From JBBRCX01 sp038204465 (GTDB lineage: Bacteria > Planctomycetota > Phycisphaerae > Tepidisphaerales > Tepidisphaeraceae): DNA of 37,815 nucleotides. Below, piece by piece: positions 7,138 to 15,034 of this stretch (positions are counted from its first letter, which is position 1; the number at the start of each line of letters is the position of its first letter). Below the pieces are notes generated by a model. The model saw only the letters and a list, made by a program, of their open reading frames with translations. It had not been told where the DNA came from and made no database searches. A program made the position numbers and the translations under genes. The stretch spans positions 1-37,815 of the forward strand of contig JBBRCX010000044.1 in assembly GCA_038204465.1 (NCBI GenBank), written 5' to 3'.

Positions 7138-8661
7138 GTGAGCTGTGTCAGCGCGAACGACGTACAACTCGTGCGTTTGGCGGATGCCATCGCACAGCGA
7201 GTGGGGCAACAACGATTTCATGTGTGGTTCAACAACTCCACGCGGCTGGACCTGAGACAGGACGGCCTTGAAATAGCCGTCCCCAACGACTTCATCAGCG
7301 AGTGGATCGGCACGCATTTCACCCGCCCCATTCAGGAGGCGGCCCACGAGGTGCTGGGCGGCCCGCTGCCGGTGCGCTTTCACGTCGTGCCGGAACTGTT
7401 TGAAGTCGAATCCGCCGTCAGCAAGTCCGACACGCCCGGCGTGGAGAAGACCGCCAGGGCGGCAAAGAACGGCGCAGCAAATCACAACGGCAACGGGCAC
7501 GCGGTCGCCGCGAACCGCGCCGTACAGATCGTGCCTCCGGCGCCGATCATGCGCTCTTCCCCCAGCGCTAACGGCGACAATGGATCGCACCTTTTCACCT
7601 CGCGTCCCCGGCTGCGGCATGACGTCGAGACGTTCATCGTCGGGCCGAGCAACCAGCTGGCGTACAACGCGGCCCTTTATGTCGCGGAGTTCCCCGGCGC
7701 GCAGTACAACCCGCTGTTCATCCACGGAAGCTGCGGCCTCGGCAAAACGCATCTCCTGCAGGGCCTGTGCCGGCGGTTCATCGACCAGCATCCGACCAAG
7801 CGCTGGATCTATCTGACCGGCGAGGAATTCACCAACGAGTTCCTCTCGGCGCTGCGCAGCAACAAGCTCGACGCGTTTCGCCGCCGCATGCGCGACCTCG
7901 ACCTGCTGGTGATCGACGACGTCCACTTCCTCGGCGGCAAGAAGGCGACGCAGGAAGAATTTTTGCACACCTTCAACGCCATCGAAGCGATGGGCCGCCA
8001 GGTGGTGATGGCCAGCGACAACCATCCCAAGCTGATCGAAGAATTCGGCGAGTCGCTGGTCAATCGCTTCGTCAGCGGAATGGTCGTGCGCATCGATCCG
8101 CCCAATTACGCGACGCGCTGCGAGATCCTGCGCTCGCTGTCGCGCCGGACCCATCTTTCGCTGTCGGAAGAGGTGATCGGCTGGATCGCGCGCCGGGTGA
8201 CGCAGAATGTCCGCGAGTTGGAAGGGGCGGTGACCCGCATCGCGGCCCACGTACAGCTGACCGGCCGCCCCGCCGACGTCTGCACGACCCAGGAGGCACT
8301 GGGCGATCTCGACCGCCAACTGGTCGCGCCGGTGCGTCCCGATAACATCCTCCAGGCCGTCTGCAACTACTTCGGCCTCGAGCACAAGGACCTCATGTCC
8401 GGCCGGCGGCAGCGCACGATCAGCCTTGCCCGCAGCCTGGCGATGTACCTCGTGCGAAAAACCGCGAAGCTCAGCTTCCCCGAGATCGGCACCCGAATGG
8501 GCAAGCGCAACCACAGCACGGTGATCAGCGCCTGCCGGCGAATCGAGCGCGCGGTCCTGAAAAATGAATCGCTCATCTGGACCAGCACCGTCGGCGAGCG
8601 GCAGGACGAAGCCACCGAACTGGTGCAGCGGCTCGAAGAACACAGCCGTGCCTTGGGTTGA
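7138..8661 (+). CDS. dnaA: Chromosomal replication initiator DnaA
   Basis: 507 residues. Domain I is about residues 8-80 (LADAIAQRVGQQRFHVWFNNS), domain II is a low-complexity linker to about 160, and domain III is AAA+. Walker A is HGSCGLGKTHLLQGL, Walker B is LLVIDDVHFLGGKK, and sensor/arginine-finger segments follow. Domain IV carries the DNA-binding signature near 460-470 (GTRMGKRNHSTVISACRRIE). The GTG at 7138 is preferred over the in-frame ATG at 7111 because AAGGAG lies 6 bases before it and nothing comparable precedes the ATG. Two details are unusual: Ser-Cys in GSCGLGKTH where Gly-Val is usual, and the next gene is a sugar-operon regulator, not dnaN. Confidence 0.95.
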   Translation: MSCVSANDVQLVRLADAIAQRVGQQRFHVWFNNSTRLDLRQDGLEIAVPNDFISEWIGTHFTRPIQEAAHEVLGGPLPVRFHVVPELFEVESAVSKSDTPGVEKTARAAKNGAANHNGNGHAVAANRAVQIVPPAPIMRSSPSANGDNGSHLFTSRPRLRHDVETFIVGPSNQLAYNAALYVAEFPGAQYNPLFIHGSCGLGKTHLLQGLCRRFIDQHPTKRWIYLTGEEFTNEFLSALRSNKLDAFRRRMRDLDLLVIDDVHFLGGKKATQEEFLHTFNAIEAMGRQVVMASDNHPKLIEEFGESLVNRFVSGMVVRIDPPNYATRCEILRSLSRRTHLSLSEEVIGWIARRVTQNVRELEGAVTRIAAHVQLTGRPADVCTTQEALGDLDRQLVAPVRPDNILQAVCNYFGLEHKDLMSGRRQRTISLARSLAMYLVRKTAKLSFPEIGTRMGKRNHSTVISACRRIERAVLKNESLIWTSTVGERQDEATELVQRLEEHSRALG

Positions 8662-8836
8662 TCGAACCGGCGGCGTCCTTCTCACACCCCACCGGCTGGA
8701 TCGATTGCCATCTCAGCCCCGAAGGCGCCGACCTCGAATTGAAGTCGGTCTCCCGAAAAATCTCGCGCCGTCTGCACACCAACTCCATTCGTCTCGAGTG
8801 GGCGTGATGCGGTTTCAACAGATGGGCGAGCCGCGT

Positions 8837-8865
8837 TTGACGTGCGGCTGCGGCATCTGTATACA
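8837..8865 (+). promoter_or_regulatory. Sigma-70-type promoter of the GntR operon
   Basis: TTGACG (8837-8842), a 17-base spacer, then TATACA (8860-8865). This fits the -35/-10 consensus at 5/6 and 4/6. Transcription would start around 8872-8875, at or beside the ATG at 8875, which has no Shine-Dalgarno. This implies a leaderless mRNA. Confidence 0.6.
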
Positions 8866-8874
8866 CGGTATACA
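8858..8874. promoter_or_regulatory. Perfect 7-3-7 palindromic operator, probable GntR autoregulatory site
   Basis: TGTATAC-ACG-GTATACA is a perfect inverted repeat. It overlaps the predicted -10 box and ends at the base before the regulator's start codon. FadR-subfamily GntR proteins bind short palindromes of this size, and binding here would block RNA polymerase. I saw no second copy of this half-site pair by eye in the window. Confidence 0.72.
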
Positions 8875-9693
8875 ATGATGCGCACCCGCCGGTCCAGCAG
8901 CTCTGCCACCAGCCTTAAGCAACGCGCCTATAACCACCTGCGCGACGGCATGCTCTCCGGCCGAATCCGCCCCGGCACCCGTCTGTCCGAAGTCGCCCTC
9001 AGCGAGTCCATCGGTATCAGCCGCACGCCGCTTCGCGAAGCGATCCACCAGTTGGAAAGCGAAGGGCTTGTCGAGCAGATGCCGCGCTTCGGAGCGTTCG
9101 TTCGAGTGCTGGAGCGGCAGGATCTGCTGGAGCTTTACGATCTGCGCCAGCTGATGGAAACCCACGCAGCCGCCCGCGCCGCCCAGCGCATCACCGACGC
9201 GGAGCTCGAGGAGATGCGCGCTCATCTCCAAACCATGAAGAAAGCCGCCCACGCCCTGCGCGATCGCGACTGGAACACCGCCGATGAGCAGGCCATCGGT
9301 CGATTCGTCATCGCCGATCTCGCCTTTCACCTCGTGCTCATCCGCGCCGCCGGCAACCGCCGCCTGATGAAGCTCATCGCCGACGCCGGAATGCTCACGC
9401 AGATCTTCGGCTACCAGCGCGACAACCCCGCCGTCCCGCTGGTCAAACATCTTGCCCAGGTTTATCGCGGCCACGCCGAGATCCTCCGCGCGCTCTCGAA
9501 ACACGATGCCAAAGGCGCGTGCGACTGGCTGCGCCGCCACATCGAGCACGCCCGCGAGAAAGCGATGGCCCGCTGCGATGCGCAGGAGCAGGCGCAGCGC
9601 GATGCCGACCTCATGCCCGCCCGCGCCGTCCGCGAGCTGGTCGATCGCATGCAGCGCGGCGAGCTTCGTTCAGAACTGGAGCGCCGCTCCTGA
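8875..9693 (+). CDS. GntR/FadR-family transcriptional regulator
   Basis: 272 residues from ATG 8875 (ATG 8878 is equally possible). The N-terminal winged helix covers about 12-75, with RIRPGTRLSEVALSESIGISRTPLREAIHQLESEGLVE, a textbook GntR motif. A C-terminal FCD all-helical ligand domain follows. The expected FCD metal/ligand residues are visible: D and H in ADLAFHLVLIRAAGN, H in YRGHAEILRAL, and H in WLRRHIEHA. FCD regulators usually sense sugar acids or other carboxylates. It heads the plus-strand catabolic operon and its stop overlaps the next start (TGATG), so it very likely controls those genes. A start at GTG 8842 would translate through the operator and is less likely. Confidence 0.9.
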   Translation: MMRTRRSSSSATSLKQRAYNHLRDGMLSGRIRPGTRLSEVALSESIGISRTPLREAIHQLESEGLVEQMPRFGAFVRVLERQDLLELYDLRQLMETHAAARAAQRITDAELEEMRAHLQTMKKAAHALRDRDWNTADEQAIGRFVIADLAFHLVLIRAAGNRRLMKLIADAGMLTQIFGYQRDNPAVPLVKHLAQVYRGHAEILRALSKHDAKGACDWLRRHIEHAREKAMARCDAQEQAQRDADLMPARAVRELVDRMQRGELRSELERRS

Positions 9694-10460
9694 TGATGCT
9701 GCGCGACCGAATCTCGCTCATCGTCGGCGCCGGCAACGGACTCGGCCGTGCCATCGCCAGGGCCTATGCGCGCGAGGGCGCAACGGTCGCCGTCGCCGAT
9801 CGCGATGAGCCGGCCGCGCAGGAAACTTTGCGCCTGATCGAAGGCCGCGGCTGCGCGCTCGTCGCCGACATCTCCGAGCCGAAGCAGTGTCATCGCCTCA
9901 TCGAGACAGTCATCGAGCGCTACGCCCGGCTCGATGTCCTGGTGAACTGCGCCGCCATCTCACTCGTCGATCCCCTGCTCGACGTCACGCCCGAGCGGTG
10001 GGACCGCGTCTTCGCCGTCAACGCCCGCGGCGCGTTCTTCCTGATGCAGGCGGCCGCGAAGCACATGATCCCCCGCAAGTTCGGCCGGATCATCAACATC
10101 TCCACGCCCGCGTCGCGCATGGGCTTTCCGAACTTCGCCTCCTACGCCGCCAGCAAGGCCGCCGTCGACAGCATCAGCAAGGCCGCCGCCGTCGATTGGG
10201 GCAAGCACGGCATTACCGTCAACACCATCGTCCCCGGCCGCATGACCGGCGGCATGATCCAGGCGCTCGAAGAGGACCTCATGCGCCTCACCGGAAAGAC
10301 GCCCGGGCAGATGGACGCCGATCGCACCCAGGGGCTCCCGATCCCACGCCGGGTCGCCCCCGAAGAGGTCGCGGAATCCGCGGTCTGGCTCGCCTGCGAC
10401 GCCGCCGCCTACGTCAATGCCGAGCGCTTCAACTTCACCGGCGGAATGGAGCTCTCCTGA
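9693..10460 (+). CDS. SDR family oxidoreductase
   Basis: 255 residues, start overlapping the regulator stop (TGATG), which implies translational coupling. Rossmann motif VGAGNGLGRAIA (a variant of TGxxxGIG), VADRD acidic residue pointing to NAD(H), VNCAA, catalytic Ser in INISTPAS, and YAASK. The C-terminal segment FNFTGGMELS matches SDR tails. The likely reaction is reversible oxidation of a sugar, sugar acid or polyol hydroxyl. In this operon, with a dehydratase downstream, a sugar or aldonate dehydrogenase role is reasonable but unproven. Confidence 0.88.
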   Translation: MMLRDRISLIVGAGNGLGRAIARAYAREGATVAVADRDEPAAQETLRLIEGRGCALVADISEPKQCHRLIETVIERYARLDVLVNCAAISLVDPLLDVTPERWDRVFAVNARGAFFLMQAAAKHMIPRKFGRIINISTPASRMGFPNFASYAASKAAVDSISKAAAVDWGKHGITVNTIVPGRMTGGMIQALEEDLMRLTGKTPGQMDADRTQGLPIPRRVAPEEVAESAVWLACDAAAYVNAERFNFTGGMELS

Positions 10461-10479
10461 TCGCGCTGCGGTTGATCTC

Positions 10480-11319
10480 ATGACCACGCTCATTTCCCCA
10501 ACCACGAGCATCCAACCGCTGAAGGCGAAAGCAAAGCAGATTCGCCGCCATGTCCTGCGAATGGCCGAGCGCGTCGGCCAGGGCTATGTCGGCCAGGGCC
10601 TCGACATCGCCGACCTGCTCGCAGTCCTCTACTTCCGCGAGATGCGCTACGACCCACACAACCTCGCCTGGCCGCAGCGCGACCGCTTCGTACTCTCGAT
10701 CGGCCACTACTCGATCGCCCTCTACGCCGCGCTCGCGGAAGCCGGCGTCTTCCCCATCGAAGAAATGGACACGTACGGTGCGGACGGCTCGCGCCTGGAG
10801 ATGTCCGGCAGCGAAATCACGCCCGGCTTCGAGATGACCGGCGGCTCCCTCGGTCATGGGCTCTCGCAGGCCGTCGGGATGGCCCTGGGCGTTCGCATGA
10901 ACAGTTTCCCCTCGCGCATCTTCAACCTCCTGTCCGATGGCGAGCTGCAGGAAGGCGCCACCTGGGAAGCAGCGATGTCCGCCAGTCACTTCCGACTCGA
11001 TCACCTGTTCGCCTTCATCGACTGCAACGACCAGCAGGCCGACGGTCCGCCGAACCAGATCATGAACGTCGAGCCCGTCCACGAGAAGTGGGCCGCCTTC
11101 GGCTGGGACACGCAGCGGATCGATGGAAACGATATCGCCGCAATCGTCGCTGCGATCGACCGTGCCAAGAGCGTCAAAGACAGGCCGCACGCGATCGTGC
11201 TCGACACGCTCATGGGAAAGGGCGTGCGCATCTTCGAAGAGCGCGAGAAGAATCATTTCATCCGAGTCGAGCCCGACGAGTGGCAGGCGGCGCGCTTGCA
11301 ACTCGAAGCGACTGACTGA
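10480..11319 (+). CDS. Transketolase, N-terminal (ThDP-pyrophosphate) subunit
   Basis: 279 residues, equivalent to the N-terminal third to half of a full transketolase. Visible features are SIGHYSIALYAAL (conserved His), GGSLGHGLSQAVGMALG, and the ThDP/Mg motif SDGELQEGATWEAAMSASHFRLDHLFAFIDCNDQQ (normally GDGE...N; here Ser replaces the first Gly). The second half is the next gene, 9 bases on. Split transketolases are established in specialised sugar pathways, for example the two-subunit apulose-4-phosphate transketolase. It probably transfers two-carbon units from a ketose produced by this cluster. ATG 10480 is chosen because it gives a family-length N-terminus 19 bases after the SDR. Confidence 0.9.
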   Translation: MTTLISPTTSIQPLKAKAKQIRRHVLRMAERVGQGYVGQGLDIADLLAVLYFREMRYDPHNLAWPQRDRFVLSIGHYSIALYAALAEAGVFPIEEMDTYGADGSRLEMSGSEITPGFEMTGGSLGHGLSQAVGMALGVRMNSFPSRIFNLLSDGELQEGATWEAAMSASHFRLDHLFAFIDCNDQQADGPPNQIMNVEPVHEKWAAFGWDTQRIDGNDIAAIVAAIDRAKSVKDRPHAIVLDTLMGKGVRIFEEREKNHFIRVEPDEWQAARLQLEATD

Positions 11320-11328
11320 AGCAATTGC

Positions 11329-12345
11329 ATGGCCAACGTCGCCAACAACCCGACCGTCCGAACCGGCGTCACCGGAAACATGCTGACCTCAGACACGTCG
11401 GGCGCCGCCACGACCATCCCCGCTCCGTTCGGCCATGCTCTGGTCCGCGCCGCGGAGCAAAACGCGAAGATCGTCGGGCTCACCGCCGACCTGGGCAAGT
11501 ACACCGACATCAACATCTTCGCCCAGCACTTCCCCGAGCGCTTCTTCCAGGTCGGCATGGCCGAGCAAAACCTCATCGGCGTCGCCTGCGGCCTGGCCCG
11601 CACCGGTTTCATCCCCTTCGCCACAACTTATGCCGTCTTCGCCACCCGCAGGGCGTACGACTTCATCGCCATCGGCGCGGCGCTGGGCCGGGCGAACGTA
11701 AAGATCTTCGCGGGACTTCCCGGCCTGACCACCGGCTACGGCGGTACCCACCAGGGCATCGAAGACCTCGCGCTGATGCGCTCCATCCCCAACCTCACCG
11801 TCATCGATCCCTGCGACGCGACCGAGCTTTCGCAGGTCGTCCATGCTGTCGCTGCTCACGAGGGGCCCGTCTATGTGCGGCTCCTGCGCGGGCAGGTGCC
11901 GGTCGTGCTCGATCCGACGCGCCATCAATTCCAAATGGGCAAGGCCCAACTTCTTCGCGAAGGCGATGATCTGGCGATCATCAGCACCGGCCTGATGACC
12001 GGCCGCGCGCTGGATGCCGCCGCCCGGCTGGCCGAAGAAGGCGTTCGCGCCGCGGTGCTGCACGTCAGCACGATCAAGCCGTTCGACCGCGAGTCGGTTC
12101 TGTCGCTGATCGGGCGAGTGAGGCGCGTCGTGACCGCCGAGAACCACGTCATCACCGGCGGACTCGCCAGCGCCGTCGCCGACGCGACCACCGACGCCGG
12201 GCTCGCGATCCATCTCAAGCGAGTCGGCATCCCGGATTGCTTCTGCGAAAGCGGCTCGATCCCCTGGCTCGTCCAGCGCTATGGGCTCGATTCGGATAGC
12301 ATCGCCGTCGCCGCGCGCGAAGCGCTGAAAGACCAACGGAGCTGA
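11329..12345 (+). CDS. Transketolase, C-terminal (pyrimidine-binding) subunit
   Basis: 338 residues, the partner of the preceding gene. It contains the pyrimidine-binding domain with the catalytic Glu in FFQVGMAEQNLIGVACGLA, then FATTYAVFATRRAYDFI and GLTTGYGGTHQGIEDLALMRSIPNLTVI, and the C-terminal transketolase domain (HVSTIKPFDRESVL, TAENHVITGGL). The first ~28 residues (MANVANNPTVRTG...) precede the domain and are polar and low in complexity. The complex should be a cytoplasmic ThDP enzyme, an alpha2beta2 heterotetramer by analogy with E1/DXS-type split enzymes. Confidence 0.9.
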   Translation: MANVANNPTVRTGVTGNMLTSDTSGAATTIPAPFGHALVRAAEQNAKIVGLTADLGKYTDINIFAQHFPERFFQVGMAEQNLIGVACGLARTGFIPFATTYAVFATRRAYDFIAIGAALGRANVKIFAGLPGLTTGYGGTHQGIEDLALMRSIPNLTVIDPCDATELSQVVHAVAAHEGPVYVRLLRGQVPVVLDPTRHQFQMGKAQLLREGDDLAIISTGLMTGRALDAAARLAEEGVRAAVLHVSTIKPFDRESVLSLIGRVRRVVTAENHVITGGLASAVADATTDAGLAIHLKRVGIPDCFCESGSIPWLVQRYGLDSDSIAVAAREALKDQRS

Positions 12346-12347
12346 TC

Positions 12348-13172
12348 ATGCCCGAGACCTGCATCCAGCCTTTCATCGCCAACGGATTGCTGAGCGACGA
12401 GCCGGCCCTGCGCCGCCGCCTGAGCGAGGACGGCTATCTCTACTTCAGCGCAATCGCCGATCGACGCTCGCTCTTCGAGATCCGCTCGCAAATCCTCGAC
12501 CTCTTCCGAAAGGCCGACCTGCTCGATGAGTCGTCATCTGCGGAACAGCCAATCGCGAAACCCGGCGCGCCGCTCTATCAGGTCATGCACGCCGCCTTTG
12601 GTCTGGAGTCGGTTCACGCGTTCTTTCACTCGCCTTTCATGATGGACCTGGCGGCGAAACTGATTGGCGAAACGCCGCTCATCCCCCATCCCCACAAGCA
12701 GGTCCGCGCCCAGCCCGCCGGCGCCGCGGGCATCGCGCCGCACCAGGACTTCCTCTACAACCAGGGCTCGCGCCTCATGTACACCTGCTGGGTGCCGCTG
12801 GGGGACATGCCCGCCGGCGCGGGCGGCCTCCAGGTGCTCCCCGGTTCCCACCAGCGCTTCCACAAGACGACGAGCATCCCCGACAGCGACCTGACCGGCG
12901 ATTGGGTCGATCCCCCCTACCGCCTCGGCGACCTCATCTTCTTCACCAGCCTCACCGCCCATCGCGGGCAGCCGAACAACTCGCGGGCCCTCCGATTGTC
13001 GATGGACTGTCGCTATCAGGCCTTGTCGCAGCCCTTCGCGACCAAGTGGCTCAACCTCCTGCCCGGCGTTGAAGAGGCCTACCCGGGCTGGAAATCGCAG
13101 GACCTGAAATACTATTGGAAGCGCCTGGAGCTGAAGACCACCGACGAATTCGACGACTCTCACCTTTCCTGA
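12348..13172 (+). CDS. Phytanoyl-CoA dioxygenase (PhyH) family protein
   Basis: 274 residues, 2 bases after the transketolase subunit. Fe(II)/2-oxoglutarate oxygenase signature: HxD in IAPHQDFLYNQ near 128-130, distal His in TAHRGQPNNS, and 2OG-binding Arg in RALRLSMDCRYQ. The double-stranded beta-helix context VPLGDMPAGAGGLQVLPGSH is typical of PhyH. PhyH proteins hydroxylate very varied substrates. Inside a sugar operon it could act on a methylated or otherwise decorated sugar, for example oxidative demethylation, but this is inference. No signal peptide. Confidence 0.88.
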   Translation: MPETCIQPFIANGLLSDEPALRRRLSEDGYLYFSAIADRRSLFEIRSQILDLFRKADLLDESSSAEQPIAKPGAPLYQVMHAAFGLESVHAFFHSPFMMDLAAKLIGETPLIPHPHKQVRAQPAGAAGIAPHQDFLYNQGSRLMYTCWVPLGDMPAGAGGLQVLPGSHQRFHKTTSIPDSDLTGDWVDPPYRLGDLIFFTSLTAHRGQPNNSRALRLSMDCRYQALSQPFATKWLNLLPGVEEAYPGWKSQDLKYYWKRLELKTTDEFDDSHLS

Positions 13173-13183
13173 TCGATCGCTCC

Positions 13184-14344
13184 ATGAAGATCACGCGTCT
13201 CGAAACCTTCCTCACCAACGCCGGGCTGCGGAACTACCTCTTTGCCCGCCTCAGCACCGACACCGGCCTGACCGGCGTCGGCGAAGCCTCGCTCGAGTGG
13301 CAGGAGCAAACCGTCCAGACGCTGATCCATGAGTGGGTCGAAGCGCGCGTGCTCGGCGTCGATCCGTTCGACATCGAAGCCGTAGTCGGCGCAATGATTC
13401 GCGATCAGTACCAGGGCGGCTCGACCATCATGACCGCCATCAGCGGCGTCGAGATCGCCATGTGGGATCTCGTCGGCAAGGCCTGCGGTCAGCCGGTCTA
13501 CAAGCTACTCGGCGGCCGCGCCCATGAACGCGTCGAAGCGTACGCCAACGGCTGGTACGGCGGCGCGACAACGCCCGAGCAATATGCGCAGAAGGCGGCT
13601 CAAGCCGTCTCCCGCGGCTACCGCGGGATGAAGTTCGATCCGTTCGGCACCGCCTGGAAACAAATGACCCGCGCGCAGGCGGCCCAAGCCGAAGGCTTCG
13701 TCGCCGCGGTGCGCGAGGCGGTCGGCGACGAGATCGAGATCATGATCGAAGGGCATGGCCGGCTCTCGGCGACTGCTGCGATCGAGTTTGGCCGGAGGAT
13801 CGAACGATTTCGCCCGGCCTGGTTCGAAGAGCCCGTCACCCCCAACAGCCTCGAGCTGCTCAAGGAAGTGAAATGCGCGCTTCCCTTTCCGATGGCTGCC
13901 GGAGAGCGCCTGTACACGCTCGAGGATTTCTCCCGCCTCTGCTCCACGCGTGCCTGCGACATCGTCCAGATGGACCCCGCCCACTGCGGCGGGCTGCTGA
14001 TGACCAAGAAGATCGCCGCGATCGCCCAGGCCTGCGACATGCGGATCTCTCCCCACGTTTCGATCGGGCCGGTCGCCCTCTGCGCCGCGCTTCACGTCGA
14101 CTGGTCGACGCCCAACTTCATGATCCAGGAGAATTTCTCAGACTACGATGTGCCCTGGCGCAGCGGGCTCGTTGGCGGGTGGAACCCGATCCGCAATGGC
14201 CAGTTCCTGCTTCCCGAAAAGCCGGGCCTTGGCATCGAGCTCGACACCGGCGTCTGCGCCCAGCACCCCTACAGGCAGAACAGCTTCCCCTCGCTCTGGG
14301 ACGAGAAGTGGCTGAAGAACTTCACGCAGAACCGCGACAACTGA
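13184..14344 (+). CDS. Mandelate racemase/enolase superfamily sugar-acid dehydratase
   Basis: 386 residues with a full enolase-superfamily fold: capping domain MKITRLETFLTNAG...SGVEIAMWDLVGKACGQPVYKLLGG and a TIM barrel. MKFDPFG near 146-152 and the HGR context recall D-galactonate-dehydratase-like members. Ligand and catalytic positions: IMIEGHGR (Glu where Asp is usual for the first metal ligand, plus the GalD-type His), WFEEPV, AGERLYT, MDPAHCGG, and SPHVSIGP. The expected reaction is syn/anti dehydration of an aldonate to a 2-keto-3-deoxy acid, which the aldolase at 24121-25785 could cleave. Exact substrate unknown. It starts 11 bases after PhyH. Confidence 0.88.
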   Translation: MKITRLETFLTNAGLRNYLFARLSTDTGLTGVGEASLEWQEQTVQTLIHEWVEARVLGVDPFDIEAVVGAMIRDQYQGGSTIMTAISGVEIAMWDLVGKACGQPVYKLLGGRAHERVEAYANGWYGGATTPEQYAQKAAQAVSRGYRGMKFDPFGTAWKQMTRAQAAQAEGFVAAVREAVGDEIEIMIEGHGRLSATAAIEFGRRIERFRPAWFEEPVTPNSLELLKEVKCALPFPMAAGERLYTLEDFSRLCSTRACDIVQMDPAHCGGLLMTKKIAAIAQACDMRISPHVSIGPVALCAALHVDWSTPNFMIQENFSDYDVPWRSGLVGGWNPIRNGQFLLPEKPGLGIELDTGVCAQHPYRQNSFPSLWDEKWLKNFTQNRDN

Positions 14345-14352
14345 GGTGAGCT

Positions 14353-15021
14353 GTGCCGCGCCAGATCTGGCTGTCCTATCCTCTCGGCCTCGACGACCCG
14401 CGCCCGCCGGCCATTCCCGCTCCGTCGCTCGTGCCGCTGTACACCGTCGAGAAGGACGGCGCCAACGTCCAGACCCTGCAGCTCGCCAGCCACACCGGAA
14501 CGCACCTCGACGCGCCGCGTCACGTGATCCGCGATGGTTTGTGCATCAGCGAATGGACGCCGGAGGAGCTTCTCTTCAACCGCCCGATCGTCGTCGATCT
14601 GCCGCTCCCCGACGCTGCCATCGCCGGTCCGGATCATCTGAAGCCATTGCTCTCGCGCATCCAGAGCGCCGACCTGGCGCTCTTCCGCTTCGGCTACGGC
14701 AAGGTGCGGCGCGAGGACCCCGCTCGATTCAGCTCGCGCTGCCCGGGCTTCGGCGTCGAGGGCGGCCGCTGGCTGCGCAACAACGCCCCGAACCTGCGCG
14801 CGATCGGAACGGATGTCCCGTCCGTCGCCTGCATCGCTTCGCTGGAACAGACGATGCCCGCGCATCATGAGCTGCTGGGCGGCCCGGGTCGGCGGTTTCT
14901 CATCATCGAAGACATGGACCTCGACCAGGACCTCACCACCCTGCGCGAAGTGCGCGTCTGCCCCTGGCTCGTGCGCGGGATGGACAGCGGGCCCTGCTCC
15001 ATTATCGGCTGGGTCGACTGA
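14353..15021 (+). CDS. Cyclase / kynurenine-formamidase-like hydrolase
   Basis: 222 residues from GTG 14353, with GAGG 6 bases before it. The metal-binding signature LASHTGTHLDAPRH near 47-60 is the HxGTHxDxPxH motif of the cyclase family (KynB, isatin hydrolase). The rest fits, with FRFGYGK and AIGTDVPSVACI. Family members hydrolyse amides, formamides or cyclic compounds using two metal ions. In this cluster a lactone or cyclic sugar derivative would make sense, since no other lactonase is visible, but the substrate is not known. Confidence 0.87.
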   Translation: MPRQIWLSYPLGLDDPRPPAIPAPSLVPLYTVEKDGANVQTLQLASHTGTHLDAPRHVIRDGLCISEWTPEELLFNRPIVVDLPLPDAAIAGPDHLKPLLSRIQSADLALFRFGYGKVRREDPARFSSRCPGFGVEGGRWLRNNAPNLRAIGTDVPSVACIASLEQTMPAHHELLGGPGRRFLIIEDMDLDQDLTTLREVRVCPWLVRGMDSGPCSIIGWVD

Positions 15022-15034
15022 AACCGGAGTCGCG

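Noticed and set aside
7060..8685. Long open frame (541 codons) on the minus strand across dnaA
   Set aside because: It is antisense to an unmistakable DnaA and its Arg/His/Gly-rich translation matches nothing; a by-product of high GC.
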